From Polyangia bacterium (GTDB taxonomy: Bacteria; Myxococcota_A; Polyangia; Fen-1088), in the NCBI GenBank assembly GCA_036268875.1, contig DATATI010000007.1, positions 62,001 to 126,000 on the forward strand: a stretch of DNA of 64,000 nucleotides, given 5' to 3'. A program made the translations under genes and the position numbers. The notes under the pieces were generated by a model that was not told the DNA's origin, did not search any database, and was given only the letters and a program-made list of their open reading frames with translations. Of the stretch, positions 35,335 through 44,430 are shown one piece after another; positions within the stretch are counted from its first letter, which is position 1; each line of letters starts with the position of its first letter.

Positions 35335-35927
35335 TGCGTCGCTCCCGCGCGCAGGCGACCGAGGCGCGGAAAAAAACGGGGCTTGTCGCCCATGGCCCTA
35401 CGATAGCCAGCGTCGGCGATCAGCACGGATTCCTCGATGGCAAGGCGCCGCCGCAACACCAGGCCGTGCAGGACGCCGCCGAGCAGCGCCGTCACCCAGG
35501 CGCCGTGGATCAGCGGCAGCGCCAGAAGCTCGACGAAGACGGCGACATAGTTCGGGTGGCGAACAAAGCGGTACGGCCCGTCCGTCACCACGCCCAGCGA
35601 CAACGACCGCATCACCTGCACGTTCCAGTGCGGTCCCAGCGTGGCGATCACCCACCAGCGCAGGCCATTGGCCAGGGCAAAGACGATCAGCGCGGGTACA
35701 CCGACGGCGGGGATGAACCGACGGTGAAAGGCCAGCACCTCGATCGCGGCGGCCAGCAGGACGCCGGCGTGCAGCGCCACCATTGAACGAAACCCTGGCT
35801 CAGGTGCCAGCGACACGTTTCGTGAGGCCAGCGCGCGCTGATGCCGGCGCGAGATCCGCATCTCGATCAGGCGACCGACCGCCACCGCCGCCAGCAGCGA
35901 CAGATAAAGGCGCACGGATGTCGTCAC
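35319..35927 (-). CDS. ICMT-family methyltransferase of the type III PKS operon
   Basis: A 202-residue membrane protein with about five hydrophobic helices. The SAM-binding signature of the isoprenylcysteine carboxyl methyltransferase/PEMT family is present: DGPYRFVRHPNYVAVFVELLALPL, then RRRLAIEESVL. Bacterial members beside type III PKS genes, such as SrsB, O-methylate the phenolic ring. The GTG start overlaps the PKS stop as GTGA, and its 3' end overlaps the FAD gene, so the three are one operon. Confidence 0.85.
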   Translation of the reverse strand: MTTSVRLYLSLLAAVAVGRLIEMRISRRHQRALASRNVSLAPEPGFRSMVALHAGVLLAAAIEVLAFHRRFIPAVGVPALIVFALANGLRWWVIATLGPHWNVQVMRSLSLGVVTDGPYRFVRHPNYVAVFVELLALPLIHGAWVTALLGGVLHGLVLRRRLAIEESVLIADAGYRRAMGDKPRFFPRLGRLRAGATQWPTS

Positions 35928-37015
35928 GTCTCCGCTCCCGACAGCAACAGGAGATCGACGCTGAGTCCCGGGCCGAACGCGGCCAAAAGACCGTGCCCTT
36001 CGGGCGGCGCGGCGCGCGCGGCCAGCCAGCGATCCAGCACGAAGAACACCGAAGCGCTGGACTGATTGCCAAAGTCGCGCAGCACCTCCCAGGAGATCTG
36101 GGTGTCTTCCCGCAGAAGGGCCAGTTCTTCCTCCACCACGCCCAAGATCCGGCGGCCCCCCGGATGCAGAAGGAAGAACGAGAGCTGTTCGCGCGTCAGC
36201 CCGCGGCGCCCCGCCAGCGTCCGCACCAGGGCCGCGATTTCCGTCTTGATCAGCACGGGCACGTCCTTTGACAGCACGGAGTGAAAACCATCGTCGCGCA
36301 GGTCAAAACCGAGCACACCCGTGCTGCGGGGAAAAATGTGCGCCAGCGTTTCCAGCACGCGCAGCCCGCGCTCGCCGCCCGGGGTGGTCGTCGGCGCCGC
36401 GCCACCCGCCAGCACCGCCGCCGCCGCGCCGTCGCCGAACAGGGCCGTCGACACCAGGTTGGCCGGCGTGAAGTCGGCGTTTTGAAAGCTGAGGCTAGGC
36501 AACTCGACCGAAACCACCAGCGCGCGAGCCGAGGGAAAGCCGCGCAAAAAATCGTGCGCCCGGGCCAGCGACGCCGCCCCGCCCGCGCAGCCCAATTCCG
36601 TGATGGGCAGCCGCCTAACGTCGCGCCGAAAGCCGAGTTCATCGATCAAGAAGGCGTCCAGCGACGGGATCATGATTCCGGTACACGAGACGGTGACGAA
36701 CAGGTCGATCTCGTCTGCACCAACGCCGGCCGCCGCCAAGGCGCGCGCCGCCACGTCGCGGCCCAAGGTCAGCGCGTGAGTGCGGTATTGCTCGCTGATT
36801 TCGCCCAGAGTTCGCCGCCGCCCAAAGTCGGCCAGCGGGTAGACACTGTACCGCCGGTCGATAGCGGCGTGATCGAACAAAGCCAGCGCCGCCTGCAGCC
36901 GCCTTTCATCGAGCGGTAGCAATGCGCGCAGGCGGGTTTTGACCTCTGCTTGCGTCGCACAATGAGACGGCACCGCCGTCGCCGTGGCGACGATGCGCGG
37001 GTCGGCTGTGGTCAC
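35924..37015 (-). CDS. Type III polyketide synthase (chalcone synthase-like)
   Basis: A 363-residue enzyme with the complete type III PKS triad: C143 in ELGCAGGAASLARAHD, H284 in FFLLHPGGRRILG and N317 in RDFGNQSSASVFFVLDRW. SCTGIMIPSLD and TPANLVSTALFGDGAAAAV are conserved surrounding segments. Type III enzymes condense an acyl starter with malonyl-CoA units to give resorcinols, pyrones or phloroglucinols. Product chain length cannot be read from the sequence. The start is a GTG. It leads an operon with an ICMT-type methyltransferase and an FAD oxidoreductase, as in srsABC. Confidence 0.93.
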   Translation of the reverse strand: MTTADPRIVATATAVPSHCATQAEVKTRLRALLPLDERRLQAALALFDHAAIDRRYSVYPLADFGRRRTLGEISEQYRTHALTLGRDVAARALAAAGVGADEIDLFVTVSCTGIMIPSLDAFLIDELGFRRDVRRLPITELGCAGGAASLARAHDFLRGFPSARALVVSVELPSLSFQNADFTPANLVSTALFGDGAAAAVLAGGAAPTTTPGGERGLRVLETLAHIFPRSTGVLGFDLRDDGFHSVLSKDVPVLIKTEIAALVRTLAGRRGLTREQLSFFLLHPGGRRILGVVEEELALLREDTQISWEVLRDFGNQSSASVFFVLDRWLAARAAPPEGHGLLAAFGPGLSVDLLLLSGAET

Positions 37016-37098
37016 GAGATCACGCCTTCCCTCGCCCGGAGCATGCGCACAGTCTGCGCCGGGAGCAAGGGGACGCGACGTGGGTCAGTCCGTCCGAC

Positions 37099-37635
37099 CT
37101 AAAACGATTGGGTCCAAAGCGCCAGCCGCACCGTGGGAGCGGGATCAGTCGGGAGGTTCGTTCCGACCGCGCGATCGGCACGGCTTTCCTCGGTGGCGAC
37201 CTGGATGACGCCCACCGTGACGCCCAGTAGCACGCCGCCCGCCCCCCAGTAGAGCACCCGTCCGGCGTGGTGCTGATTGTCAGCCAGGTAATAGATCGAT
37301 CCGCCTACCAAAACGCCGGCCAATCCGCCCATCAACGCATTGATGGCGACCGTCGACATATAGCTGCGGTGATTCTCGTGCTCCACGTAGGTGGTGTTGG
37401 AACGCGGCGCCTCGACCGCCACCGGCGCGGGCGCGACCACCGGCGCCGCCACGGGAGCGGGCGCGGGCGTCGGCGAGGAAGGCGGAGACTGCACGACCAC
37501 GTCCGCCAGTTGCAGCGGCTGCACCAGATGAACGGCCGCTTTGGTGCGAGCCGGAATCTCGGTCTTGGCCATCGCCGCCGCTGGAACCATCGCCGCCAAC
37601 AACACACCCAATGAGATCAGTCTTTGTCGCATCAT
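37099..37635 (-). CDS. Exported protein with Pro/Ala-rich linker and glycine-zipper C-terminus
   Basis: A 178-residue protein starting at ATG 37635 after AAAGGGAGGCTCTC. A signal peptide ends at AAAMA (LGVLLAAMVPAAAMA). A Pro/Ala-rich linker follows (about residues 50-80). Two hydrophobic Gly-rich segments are present (INALMGGLAGVLVGGSIYYLA and VLYWGAGGVLLGVTVGVIQVA). The pattern resembles glycine-zipper envelope proteins. No function is known. It is separated by 83 bases from the type III PKS gene upstream of it in the cluster and may not belong to that operon. Confidence 0.65.
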   Translation of the reverse strand: MMRQRLISLGVLLAAMVPAAAMAKTEIPARTKAAVHLVQPLQLADVVVQSPPSSPTPAPAPVAAPVVAPAPVAVEAPRSNTTYVEHENHRSYMSTVAINALMGGLAGVLVGGSIYYLADNQHHAGRVLYWGAGGVLLGVTVGVIQVATEESRADRAVGTNLPTDPAPTVRLALWTQSF

Positions 37636-37741
37636 GAGAGCCTCCCTTTGGTTCCGCTCCCTTTGCAGTCGATGTGCCACCCGTCCGGCGAGCCGTCCTG
37701 GCGATTACGGGGAAAATTCCGCGTTGCGACGGTTTCGGCAG

Positions 37742-37757
37742 GGTAACCACCGTTACC
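37742..37757. promoter_or_regulatory. Inverted repeat GGTAAC-N4-GTTACC
   Basis: Perfect 6-base arms with a CACC loop in the divergent promoter interval. A regulator site or a small transcript hairpin is possible. Confidence 0.35.
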
Positions 37758-37930
37758 GGCGCGCGCGCCGCGCGTCCAAAAGAGAATTTTCGTCCCGCTC
37801 ATCGTTTTGGCGACATGACCCGGGTGAAAATAAAAGGCTCGGTCCTTGCGCCGACCATTGCTGGAAACTCTCAGCGGCGAGGCACGTTCACGGCCGGCTC
37901 CATGAAACAGTTTCGCAACGATACGGTTCC

Positions 37931-37946
37931 TGTTTGCCGGCAAACA
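37931..37946. promoter_or_regulatory. Perfect 16-base palindrome TGTTTGCCGGCAAACA
   Basis: A two-fold symmetric sequence without spacer, about 110 bases upstream of the lipoprotein start at 38055 and about 295 upstream of the divergent gene. The size and symmetry suit a dimeric repressor such as a LacI- or TetR-family protein. No such regulator is adjacent. Confidence 0.45.
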
Positions 37947-38054
37947 ATCGTAAAATTCGCCACTTCCTGGCCGGCGGCGTCGCGATCGCCCTTCGCTGAG
38001 GGGCTCACCCCGCGCCGGCCGCGGCGGTCGGGTAAGTTTCGCTCGGACGTGGCA

Positions 38055-39731
38055 ATGGCGGCTCGATGGATTGGCACCAGGAAATGGGGAAACGGCGTCG
38101 GCGTCGGGATCTCCGCGCTGGCGGTCGTCCTGGCCACCGCGACCAATCTCGGGTGCTCGAAGGCTCAGTTCCCTGCCAACGGGCCCGACTCCAGAATCGA
38201 CGTTCTTGGCACGCCGGACGGCGCGAGACCGCCGGACGATTCCGGATCGACTGATCAGGGGCCATTCGACGACACCGCCGATGAGGGCACGGACGCGCCC
38301 GCAACCGACGACCTGGCTGATGCTGGGGGTGATGAGCCGGCTGATGAACCGTCGCCGATCGACGCCGACGATGCAGAAAACGGCGACGGAATCGGCAGCG
38401 ACGGCAGTTCGCCGAAGGCATGCGCGACAGTGACGGACTGCCCGGGCACCGACAGCGTCTGCCGCACCCGCTCCTGCTCGGCCGGATTTTGCGTCGTCAG
38501 CTATCAGCCCGCGGGCGCCAAGATCACCGACCAATCACCAGGCGATTGCCACGGCAGCGTGTGCGACGGCGCCGGCAACATCGTGACGGTGGTCGATGAC
38601 AACGACTTCGGGGTCAGCCCACAGCAGTGCGTGCGCAAGGCTTGCAGCGCCGGCGCGCCCGTCACCGTCACGCAGGCGGTGGGAACGCCGTGCAATGACA
38701 ACGGCGGCACCGACTGCGGCGCCAACGGGGCCTGCATCATCGATCAACATTTCTTTGTCGTCCGCGTCGGCGACGGCGTGACCGCTCTGAGCAACAGAGC
38801 GACGGCGGTTTTTCTGGAAGAACAACGGCTAGACGGAACCGTGGTGCGAACCGTCGCTCTGCCCACCGACGCCAATGGCGGCAACCGCCGCCTGACGGAC
38901 TCTGGCTCGGCCACCTCCGACGGCGCCTTGGCTCTCTCCGCCGACAGTCATTTTGTCACCTTGGCTGGTTACGACGCGGCGTTGGGATTGTCAAATGTCA
39001 CCAACAGTGACGCCACGACAGTCAACCGGGTGATCGGTCGTGTTGATGCCGCCGGCAACGTCGACACCACCACCACTGTGAACAATGTTTTCTCCGGTAA
39101 CAATATTCGCGGGGCAGTAACGACGGACGGCACGCGGTTCTGGGTCGCGGGCGCCAACCTCGGCCAGGACGGCGGCGTGCAAACACTGCTGCTGGGCGAG
39201 TCGACCGCCGCGTCGATCACCACCAACCTGCCGAACGCGCGCGCGCTGCAGATCATCGGTGGCAACCTTTACGGTTCGTCGGGCAGCGCCGGCTTTACCA
39301 CCGTCTTCCAGGTGGGCAACGGGCTGCCGACGACCGGAGCACCGGTGGTTTCGTTCGCCGGGATGCCCCCGTCTGGCGCCAATCCGTACGGATTTGTCCT
39401 GCTGGATCTCGACAGCACTGTGGCTGGCCTGGACACGTTGTACGTCGGCGACGATCGCGCGCCCACCATGGACGGCGGCCTGCAGAAGTGGCGCTTCGAC
39501 GGCACGACCTGGAAGAAGGTGGCGACCTTGAGCAGCACCGGTATCCGCGGCCTGGCCGGCGTGGTCAGCGGCGCCAACGTCTGGCTGCTGGCGGCCACCG
39601 CCGACGGGCTGGGCTCGAACCGCTTGATCGTCTACGTCGACTCAGGATCGGGACCTCCGACGATCATTCCCGCCGCGCAGGTGGACGGGGTAAAGAAGGT
39701 CTATCGCGGTTTGTCGCTGGCACCGCAGTGA
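38055..39731 (+). CDS. Large Asp-rich, Cys-containing lipoprotein of unknown function
   Basis: A 558-residue protein. The start is read at ATG 38055, giving the signal ALAVVLATATNLGC (lipobox). A linker of about 90 residues is very rich in Asp, Ala and Pro. Next comes a Cys-rich segment (about 115-220: CATVTDCPGTDSVCRTRSCSAGFC, CHGSVCDG, CVRKACSAG) of the kind called Myxo-type Cys repeats. The remaining 330 residues look like a beta-propeller: repeated GNVDTTT, TDGTRFWVAGANL, GGNLYGSSGS, LDTLYVGDDR and GIRGLAGVVSGANVWLLAAT strands. Probably a surface protein of myxobacterial type. Function unknown. Confidence 0.75.
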   Translation: MAARWIGTRKWGNGVGVGISALAVVLATATNLGCSKAQFPANGPDSRIDVLGTPDGARPPDDSGSTDQGPFDDTADEGTDAPATDDLADAGGDEPADEPSPIDADDAENGDGIGSDGSSPKACATVTDCPGTDSVCRTRSCSAGFCVVSYQPAGAKITDQSPGDCHGSVCDGAGNIVTVVDDNDFGVSPQQCVRKACSAGAPVTVTQAVGTPCNDNGGTDCGANGACIIDQHFFVVRVGDGVTALSNRATAVFLEEQRLDGTVVRTVALPTDANGGNRRLTDSGSATSDGALALSADSHFVTLAGYDAALGLSNVTNSDATTVNRVIGRVDAAGNVDTTTTVNNVFSGNNIRGAVTTDGTRFWVAGANLGQDGGVQTLLLGESTAASITTNLPNARALQIIGGNLYGSSGSAGFTTVFQVGNGLPTTGAPVVSFAGMPPSGANPYGFVLLDLDSTVAGLDTLYVGDDRAPTMDGGLQKWRFDGTTWKKVATLSSTGIRGLAGVVSGANVWLLAATADGLGSNRLIVYVDSGSGPPTIIPAAQVDGVKKVYRGLSLAPQ

Positions 39732-39873
39732 ACCCCCGAAGGCGGGCGACGTCTTCATTGCGCAACAGGATTGCGACAGACAGGTTACAAATCGTTTTCG
39801 GCGCCCAAAGTCGCCGTTGCTTCTCTTGGTCGTCGCAATGACCGCCCGAAGAGCATGCTAAGGTCCCGCCGCA

Positions 39874-40545
39874 ATGATTGGCCATACCGACAGGGAGTTC
39901 GAGCAGGAACTGCGGCTGCTTCGCGATCGGCTGTCGACCATGGCCGAGCGGGCGTCGGCCCAGATCGCGCTGGCGATGAAGGCGCTCAGCGATCAGAACG
40001 ACGATCTGGCGCAGCAGGTGATCCGCTCTGACGCGGCCATCGACGCCGACGAGAACGACATCGATCGCCTGGCGATGCACATTCTGGCCACCCGTCACCC
40101 GGTCGCTTCCGACCTGCGCTTCACCACCATGGCGTTGAAGTTCGTCGTCGACGTTGAACGGATCGGCGACCTGGCGGCGGGCATCGCCAAGCGGGCCCTG
40201 GAGCTGAACCGGCTGCCAACGCTGGAGGCGCGCGGCGATCTCAGCCAGCTGGCCACGATGGTGCAGAAGAATCTGCACGTCGCCATCGACGCCTTCGTGC
40301 GCGGCGACGCCGAACAAGCATCGGTGGTGATCAAGGCCGACAGCGAGATCGATCGATTGAACGCCAGCCTGTTCGCCGAGTTGATGGCGCACGTCGCCGC
40401 CAATCCGGCCACCGTGACCCGGGTGCTGCCGCTGAGCTCGGTCTGCCGATATCTGGAGCGCATTGGCGACCACGTGAAGAATCTGGCCGAGGAGGTCATT
40501 TTCATGGTGGAAGCGACCGACGTGCGTCATCGCTCCGTCACGTGA
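39874..40545 (+). CDS. phoU: Phosphate-specific transport regulator PhoU
   Basis: A 223-residue protein of two PhoU three-helix repeats. The first contains HTDREFEQELRLLRDRLSTMAERASAQIALAMKALSDQNDDLAQQVIRSDAAIDADENDIDRLAMHILATRHPVASDLRFTTMALKFVVDVERIGDLAAGIAKRA; the second ends EYLERIGDHVKNLAEEVIFMVEA-like. The ExxxD motifs bind metal in this family. PhoU links the Pst transporter to PhoR and represses it when phosphate is plentiful. Here it is the first gene of the pst cluster, whereas in many bacteria it is the last. Confidence 0.95.
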   Translation: MIGHTDREFEQELRLLRDRLSTMAERASAQIALAMKALSDQNDDLAQQVIRSDAAIDADENDIDRLAMHILATRHPVASDLRFTTMALKFVVDVERIGDLAAGIAKRALELNRLPTLEARGDLSQLATMVQKNLHVAIDAFVRGDAEQASVVIKADSEIDRLNASLFAELMAHVAANPATVTRVLPLSSVCRYLERIGDHVKNLAEEVIFMVEATDVRHRSVT

Positions 40546-40554
40546 ACGAGCCAA

Positions 40555-40578
40555 AATTGTTGCCGTTCGGTAACAATT
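40555..40578. repeat. Inverted repeat between phoU and pstS
   Basis: AATTGTTGCCG (40555-40565) and CGGTAACAATT (40568-40578) pair at 10 of 11 positions around a two-base centre. It starts nine bases after the phoU stop and ends about 145 bases before pstS. As RNA it would be a stem with an AU-rich base and one G-U pair. No U tract follows, so either an attenuating hairpin or an operator is possible. No clear Pho box was found in the interval. Confidence 0.5.
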
Positions 40579-40724
40579 CAGACGGAGTTCTTGCGCGCAT
40601 TTTGAGTCGGATCGCCTAAGGTAGGCCGCAACCGGACAGGTGGACATCTCTTCAGCGCCGAAGAGAAGGCTACCGGCAACGAAGCCCCCCAATGAACGAC
40701 CCCCAATTAAGGAGAATTCTGGCG

Positions 40725-41750
40725 ATGATGAACACCAAGAAACTAACGGGCGCTCTGGCTTTCCTCACTCTCACCAGCGCGTCGGCGGCGTTTGCCGCTG
40801 GAACCACTCTCAACGGCAGCGGCTCGACCCTGTCGAAGCCCTATCAGGAAACGGCGATCGAGGAGTTCAAGAAGGGCAACAAGGGCGTCACCTTGAACTA
40901 CGGCGGGGGCGGCAGTGGCAAGGGCCGACAGGATCTCTCGGACATGGTGGTGGACTTCGCCGGCTCAGACTCGCCTTACAAAGAAGCGGACCTGGCCAAG
41001 GTCAAGGGCGGCGAGGTGCTTTACTTCCCGATTCTCCTCGGCCCCATCACCATCAGCTACAACGTCGAAAGCATCGGCAAGTTGATGTTGTCCGCCGCGA
41101 CCATCGCCAAGATTTTCCAGCGGGACATCAAGAAGTGGAACGACAAGGCCATCGCTGCGGACAACCCGGGCGTCAAGCTGCCTGACCTGGACATCGTGGT
41201 TGCTCATCGCGCGGACGGCTCCGGCACCACGCAGAACTTCACCGAATACCTGAATAACGCGGCCAAGGGCATCTGGCGCCTGAAGAGCGGATCAACCGTG
41301 GAATGGCCCGCCGACACGCAGGCGGGCCAGGGCAACGGCGGCGTCGCGCAGATCGTGAAGTCGACCAAAGGGGCAATCGGTTATGTCGATCTGTCGGACG
41401 CCAAGGCCTCAGGGCTGAAGTACGTGGCGGTGAAGAACCAGGCCGGCAAGTTCGTCGAGCCGACCACCTCCGCTGCCTCGGCGGCGGGCGACGGCATCGA
41501 CGTCAAGGGCAACCTGCTGTTCAGCGCGCTGAACGCCAAGGGCGACAAGTCGTATCCGATCACCTGCCAGACCTGGGTGATCGTCTACGCCAAGCAGAGT
41601 GACCACGCCAAGGGCGAGGCGCTGAAGTCGTACCTGAAGTTCCTGGTCAAGGACGGCCAGAAGCTGCTGCCCGAGATCGACTACGCGCCGTTGCCGGCCA
41701 GCCTGCAAGAGCGGGCCGTCAAGCAGATCGAGAAGATCAAGGTCCCGTAA
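40725..41750 (+). CDS. pstS: Phosphate-binding periplasmic protein PstS
   Basis: About 341 residues from the ATG at 40725, which is preceded by AAGGAGAATTCTGGCG (AAGGAG at 40709-40714). A signal peptide ends near SAAFA. Phosphate-binding features are visible: GSGSTLSKPYQETAIEEFKK, NYGGGGSGKGRQDL, DFAGSDSPYKEADL and HRADGSGTTQNFTEYL. Ligand contacts in PstS are supplied by these Ser/Thr/Arg/Asp residues. It supplies phosphate to PstCAB directly downstream. Confidence 0.95.
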   Translation: MMNTKKLTGALAFLTLTSASAAFAAGTTLNGSGSTLSKPYQETAIEEFKKGNKGVTLNYGGGGSGKGRQDLSDMVVDFAGSDSPYKEADLAKVKGGEVLYFPILLGPITISYNVESIGKLMLSAATIAKIFQRDIKKWNDKAIAADNPGVKLPDLDIVVAHRADGSGTTQNFTEYLNNAAKGIWRLKSGSTVEWPADTQAGQGNGGVAQIVKSTKGAIGYVDLSDAKASGLKYVAVKNQAGKFVEPTTSAASAAGDGIDVKGNLLFSALNAKGDKSYPITCQTWVIVYAKQSDHAKGEALKSYLKFLVKDGQKLLPEIDYAPLPASLQERAVKQIEKIKVP

Positions 41751-41752
41751 CC

Positions 41753-42622
41753 ATGATGGACCTGCGGGGAAATCGAGCCTACGCCGAGCGCGCCTTCCGC
41801 GGACTGGCGGGCGGCGCGGCCGGGCTGGTGCTGCTGATCTTGGGGCTCATCGCCGTCACGATCACGAAGCGCTCGCTGCCGGTGTTCCGGCACATGGGCG
41901 TCGATTTCTTCACCACCAGCCGCTGGTCGCCGGCCGATCTTTTGTTTGGTGCCCTGCCCTTCGTCTGGGGCACCGCCTTCACCGCGCTCATCGCCCTGCT
42001 CATCGCGGTGCCGATCAGCCTGGGCATGTCGCTGTTCATGACCCAGGTGGCGCCGCCGTCGGTGCGGCGCCCGATGGTGTACATGATGGACCTGCTGGCC
42101 GGCGTGCCGTCGGTGGTCTTCGGTCTGTGGGGCGTGCTGGTGTTGTCGCAGTACTTCGACCTCGGGCGATCGTTTCTCACCGCCGGGATCATCCTGGCCA
42201 TCATGATCATCCCGATCATCACCTCGCTGTCCCGCGAGGTGATCGAGACGACGCCCCCCGGTGACAAGGAAGGCGCTCTGGCGCTGGGAGCCACGCGCTG
42301 GGAGATGATCAACGCCGCCGTCATTCCGCACAGCGCCGGTGGCCTGGTAGGCGCGGTGATGCTGGGCCTCGGCCGGGCCATGGGCGAGACCATCGCTGCG
42401 GCGCTGGTGATCGGGTCGGCGCTGGGGCAGATCACCGTCAATCCGTTCGCGCCTGGTAACTCCATGCCGGCGGTCATTGCCAACGAATGGGGAGAAGCGG
42501 ACACGCTGCACAAATCGGCGCTGATCGCCCTGGCCGTCACCCTGTTCGTTATCACTATCATCGTGAACTTGATCGCCACTGGCATCGTTCAGCGGTCGAT
42601 GAAGAGATCGAGGGGAACGTGA
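41753..42622 (+). CDS. pstC: Phosphate ABC transporter permease PstC
   Basis: A 289-residue permease with six hydrophobic helices. The typical cytoplasmic coupling loop is [71 protein letters not shown]. PstC and PstA form the channel. It starts two bases after pstS, so they are one operon, and its stop overlaps the pstA start as GTGA. Confidence 0.94.
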   Translation: MMDLRGNRAYAERAFRGLAGGAAGLVLLILGLIAVTITKRSLPVFRHMGVDFFTTSRWSPADLLFGALPFVWGTAFTALIALLIAVPISLGMSLFMTQVAPPSVRRPMVYMMDLLAGVPSVVFGLWGVLVLSQYFDLGRSFLTAGIILAIMIIPIITSLSREVIETTPPGDKEGALALGATRWEMINAAVIPHSAGGLVGAVMLGLGRAMGETIAAALVIGSALGQITVNPFAPGNSMPAVIANEWGEADTLHKSALIALAVTLFVITIIVNLIATGIVQRSMKRSRGT

Positions 42623-43527
42623 TCGAACTGACCGAGGTCGCCGCATCGACCACCCCGCCGCCGGATCTCAGCGCCAAGCGAAGCTGGCGTTCGTTCAAGA
42701 GCGGCGCCATGACCGTGCTGATGATCGCGTCGGTGCTGGCCGTGGCGCTGCCGCTGGTGGCGGTGGTGTATGCCGTCTTCGGCCGCGGGTTCGCCGTCGC
42801 CTTCCGCGATTTTCCGGACTTCTTCATCAAAGAGATCCCCATGGTGGCGCGCCGAGCAGGCCCGGGCATGGGCCCGGCCATCCTGGGTACCCTTCTGACC
42901 TCGGGCGCGGCCACGCTGATCGCCGTTCCGCTGGGCGTGCTGGGCGCCGTCTACCTCCACGAATATGGCGTGAAAAGCCGCTTTTCCCGCCTGGTGCGCT
43001 TCATGGCCACCGTGATGACCGGCGTGCCGTCGATCGTGATGGGTCTGTTCATCTACGTCCTCTGGACGCTGCACTTCGGGTATTCCGCCTTCGGCGGCGC
43101 GCTGGCGCTGGCGTGTTTGATGTTGCCGGTGGTCATCGGGGCGACCGAGCAAATGCTGATGCTGGTCCCCCACCATCTGCGCGAGGCCTCTTATGCGCTG
43201 GGTACGTCGAAGAGCCGCACCATCTTGACAGTGGTGTTGCCGGCAGCGCTGCCAGGGATCGTGTCGGGCTCGCTGCTGGCGGTGGCGCGCGCCGCCGGCG
43301 AGACAGCGCCGCTGCTGTTCGCGGTGGGCGCCGCCAGCGAATACAACCCGCACCTGTTCACCGAGGCGAACACCGCCCTGTCCATCCAGATTTTCGGCAA
43401 CGCCACCTCATCCTTCGTCGCCGCGCAGGATCGCGCCTGGGGCGCGGCGCTGACGCTGGTCTTGCTGACGTTTGTCATCACGCTGGTTGCGCGCGTCTTC
43501 ACCGCGCGCATCGCCCGGAGGAGGTAG
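42619..43527 (+). CDS. pstA: Phosphate ABC transporter permease PstA
   Basis: A 302-residue permease starting at a GTG that overlaps the pstC stop. The polar N-terminal 30 residues are followed by six helices. The coupling loop contains [52 protein letters not shown] periplasmic loop of about 40 residues separates the first two helices ([29 protein letters not shown]). It pairs with PstC. Confidence 0.94.
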   Translation: MIELTEVAASTTPPPDLSAKRSWRSFKSGAMTVLMIASVLAVALPLVAVVYAVFGRGFAVAFRDFPDFFIKEIPMVARRAGPGMGPAILGTLLTSGAATLIAVPLGVLGAVYLHEYGVKSRFSRLVRFMATVMTGVPSIVMGLFIYVLWTLHFGYSAFGGALALACLMLPVVIGATEQMLMLVPHHLREASYALGTSKSRTILTVVLPAALPGIVSGSLLAVARAAGETAPLLFAVGAASEYNPHLFTEANTALSIQIFGNATSSFVAAQDRAWGAALTLVLLTFVITLVARVFTARIARRR

Positions 43528-43532
43528 GTTCG

Positions 43533-44426
43533 ATGCTGACCGAGGATCGCACGGAGACCCACAGTCGCTCGCCACGCGCGCCGGCCGGCGTGCCACCGAT
43601 TGAAGTCCCACCGGCCAAGGCCAGCAGCGGCCGCGTGGACCAGTCGATCGTCTTCGAGCTGGCCGACCTGGAGGTCTACTACGGCGCTTTCCGCGCGGTC
43701 CGCGGCGTGACCATGAAGATCTTCAAGAACGAGATCACCGCCTTTATCGGGCCTTCGGGGTGCGGGAAGACCACCGTGCTGCGCAGCTTTAACCGCATGC
43801 ACGACGTGACGCCGGGGGCGCGCGTGGCCGGAGGCCTGCACTATCGCGGCGCCGCGCTTTACGGTCCCAACGTGTCGGCGGCCGAGGTGCGCCGGCGCAT
43901 CGGCATGGTCTTTCAGAAGCCCAATCCCTTTCCCAAGAGCATCTATGACAACGTCGCCTTCGGCCCGCGCTCCAAAGGCGTGCGCTCGAAAGCCGACCTG
44001 GACGTCATCGTCGAAAAGTCGCTGCGCAGCGCGGCCCTGTGGGAAGAGGTCAAGGATCGCCTGAAGGCGTCGGCGCAAGGGATGTCCGGTGGCCAGCAGC
44101 AGCGCCTTTGCATCGCCCGCACCATCGCCGTCGGTCCGGAGGTGGTGTTGATGGACGAACCGTGCAGCGCGCTGGATCCCATCGCCACTGCCCGCATCGA
44201 GGACCTGATGCGCGAGCTCAAGAGCCAGTTCACCATCGTCATCGTCACGCACAACATGCAGCAGGCGGCGCGGGTCAGCGATCGCACCGCCTTCTTCACC
44301 ACCGAGATCGATCCCAAGTCCGACCGCCGCACCGGCACGCTGGTCGAATACGACGAGACATCGAAGATCTTCTCCAACCCCAGCGACGAACGGACCGAGA
44401 ACTACATCACCGGCCGCTTCGGCTGA
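43533..44426 (+). CDS. pstB: Phosphate ABC transporter ATP-binding protein PstB
   Basis: A 297-residue ATPase. A Pro-rich N-terminal extension of about 38 residues precedes Walker A ([20 protein letters not shown]), the Q loop ([20 protein letters not shown]), signature [16 protein letters not shown], Walker B ([13 protein letters not shown]) and the H loop ([15 protein letters not shown]). The [12 protein letters not shown] and [16 protein letters not shown] ends are PstB-specific. The ATG has GAGGAGG upstream. Its stop is four bases from the convergent discoidin lipoprotein gene. Confidence 0.96.
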   Translation: MLTEDRTETHSRSPRAPAGVPPIEVPPAKASSGRVDQSIVFELADLEVYYGAFRAVRGVTMKIFKNEITAFIGPSGCGKTTVLRSFNRMHDVTPGARVAGGLHYRGAALYGPNVSAAEVRRRIGMVFQKPNPFPKSIYDNVAFGPRSKGVRSKADLDVIVEKSLRSAALWEEVKDRLKASAQGMSGGQQQRLCIARTIAVGPEVVLMDEPCSALDPIATARIEDLMRELKSQFTIVIVTHNMQQAARVSDRTAFFTTEIDPKSDRRTGTLVEYDETSKIFSNPSDERTENYITGRFG

Positions 44427-44430
44427 TCAT

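Larger units (their letters stand above)
37636..38054. other. 419-base intergenic region between divergent genes
   Basis: No gene is supported here, although the frame of the next gene stays open upstream. The region is less GC-biased than its neighbours and holds two symmetric sequences, GGTAAC-CACC-GTTACC (37742-37757) and a perfect 16-base palindrome (37931-37946). It is probably a double promoter region. Confidence 0.5.

Noticed and set aside
37674-38054. Upstream extension of the Cys-rich lipoprotein frame
   Set aside because: The extension would precede the signal peptide and lipobox, so the start was set at 38055. The region holds palindromes and reads as non-coding.
40579-40724. Pho box ahead of pstS
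   Set aside because: No match to the CTGTCAT-type direct repeat was seen in this interval.
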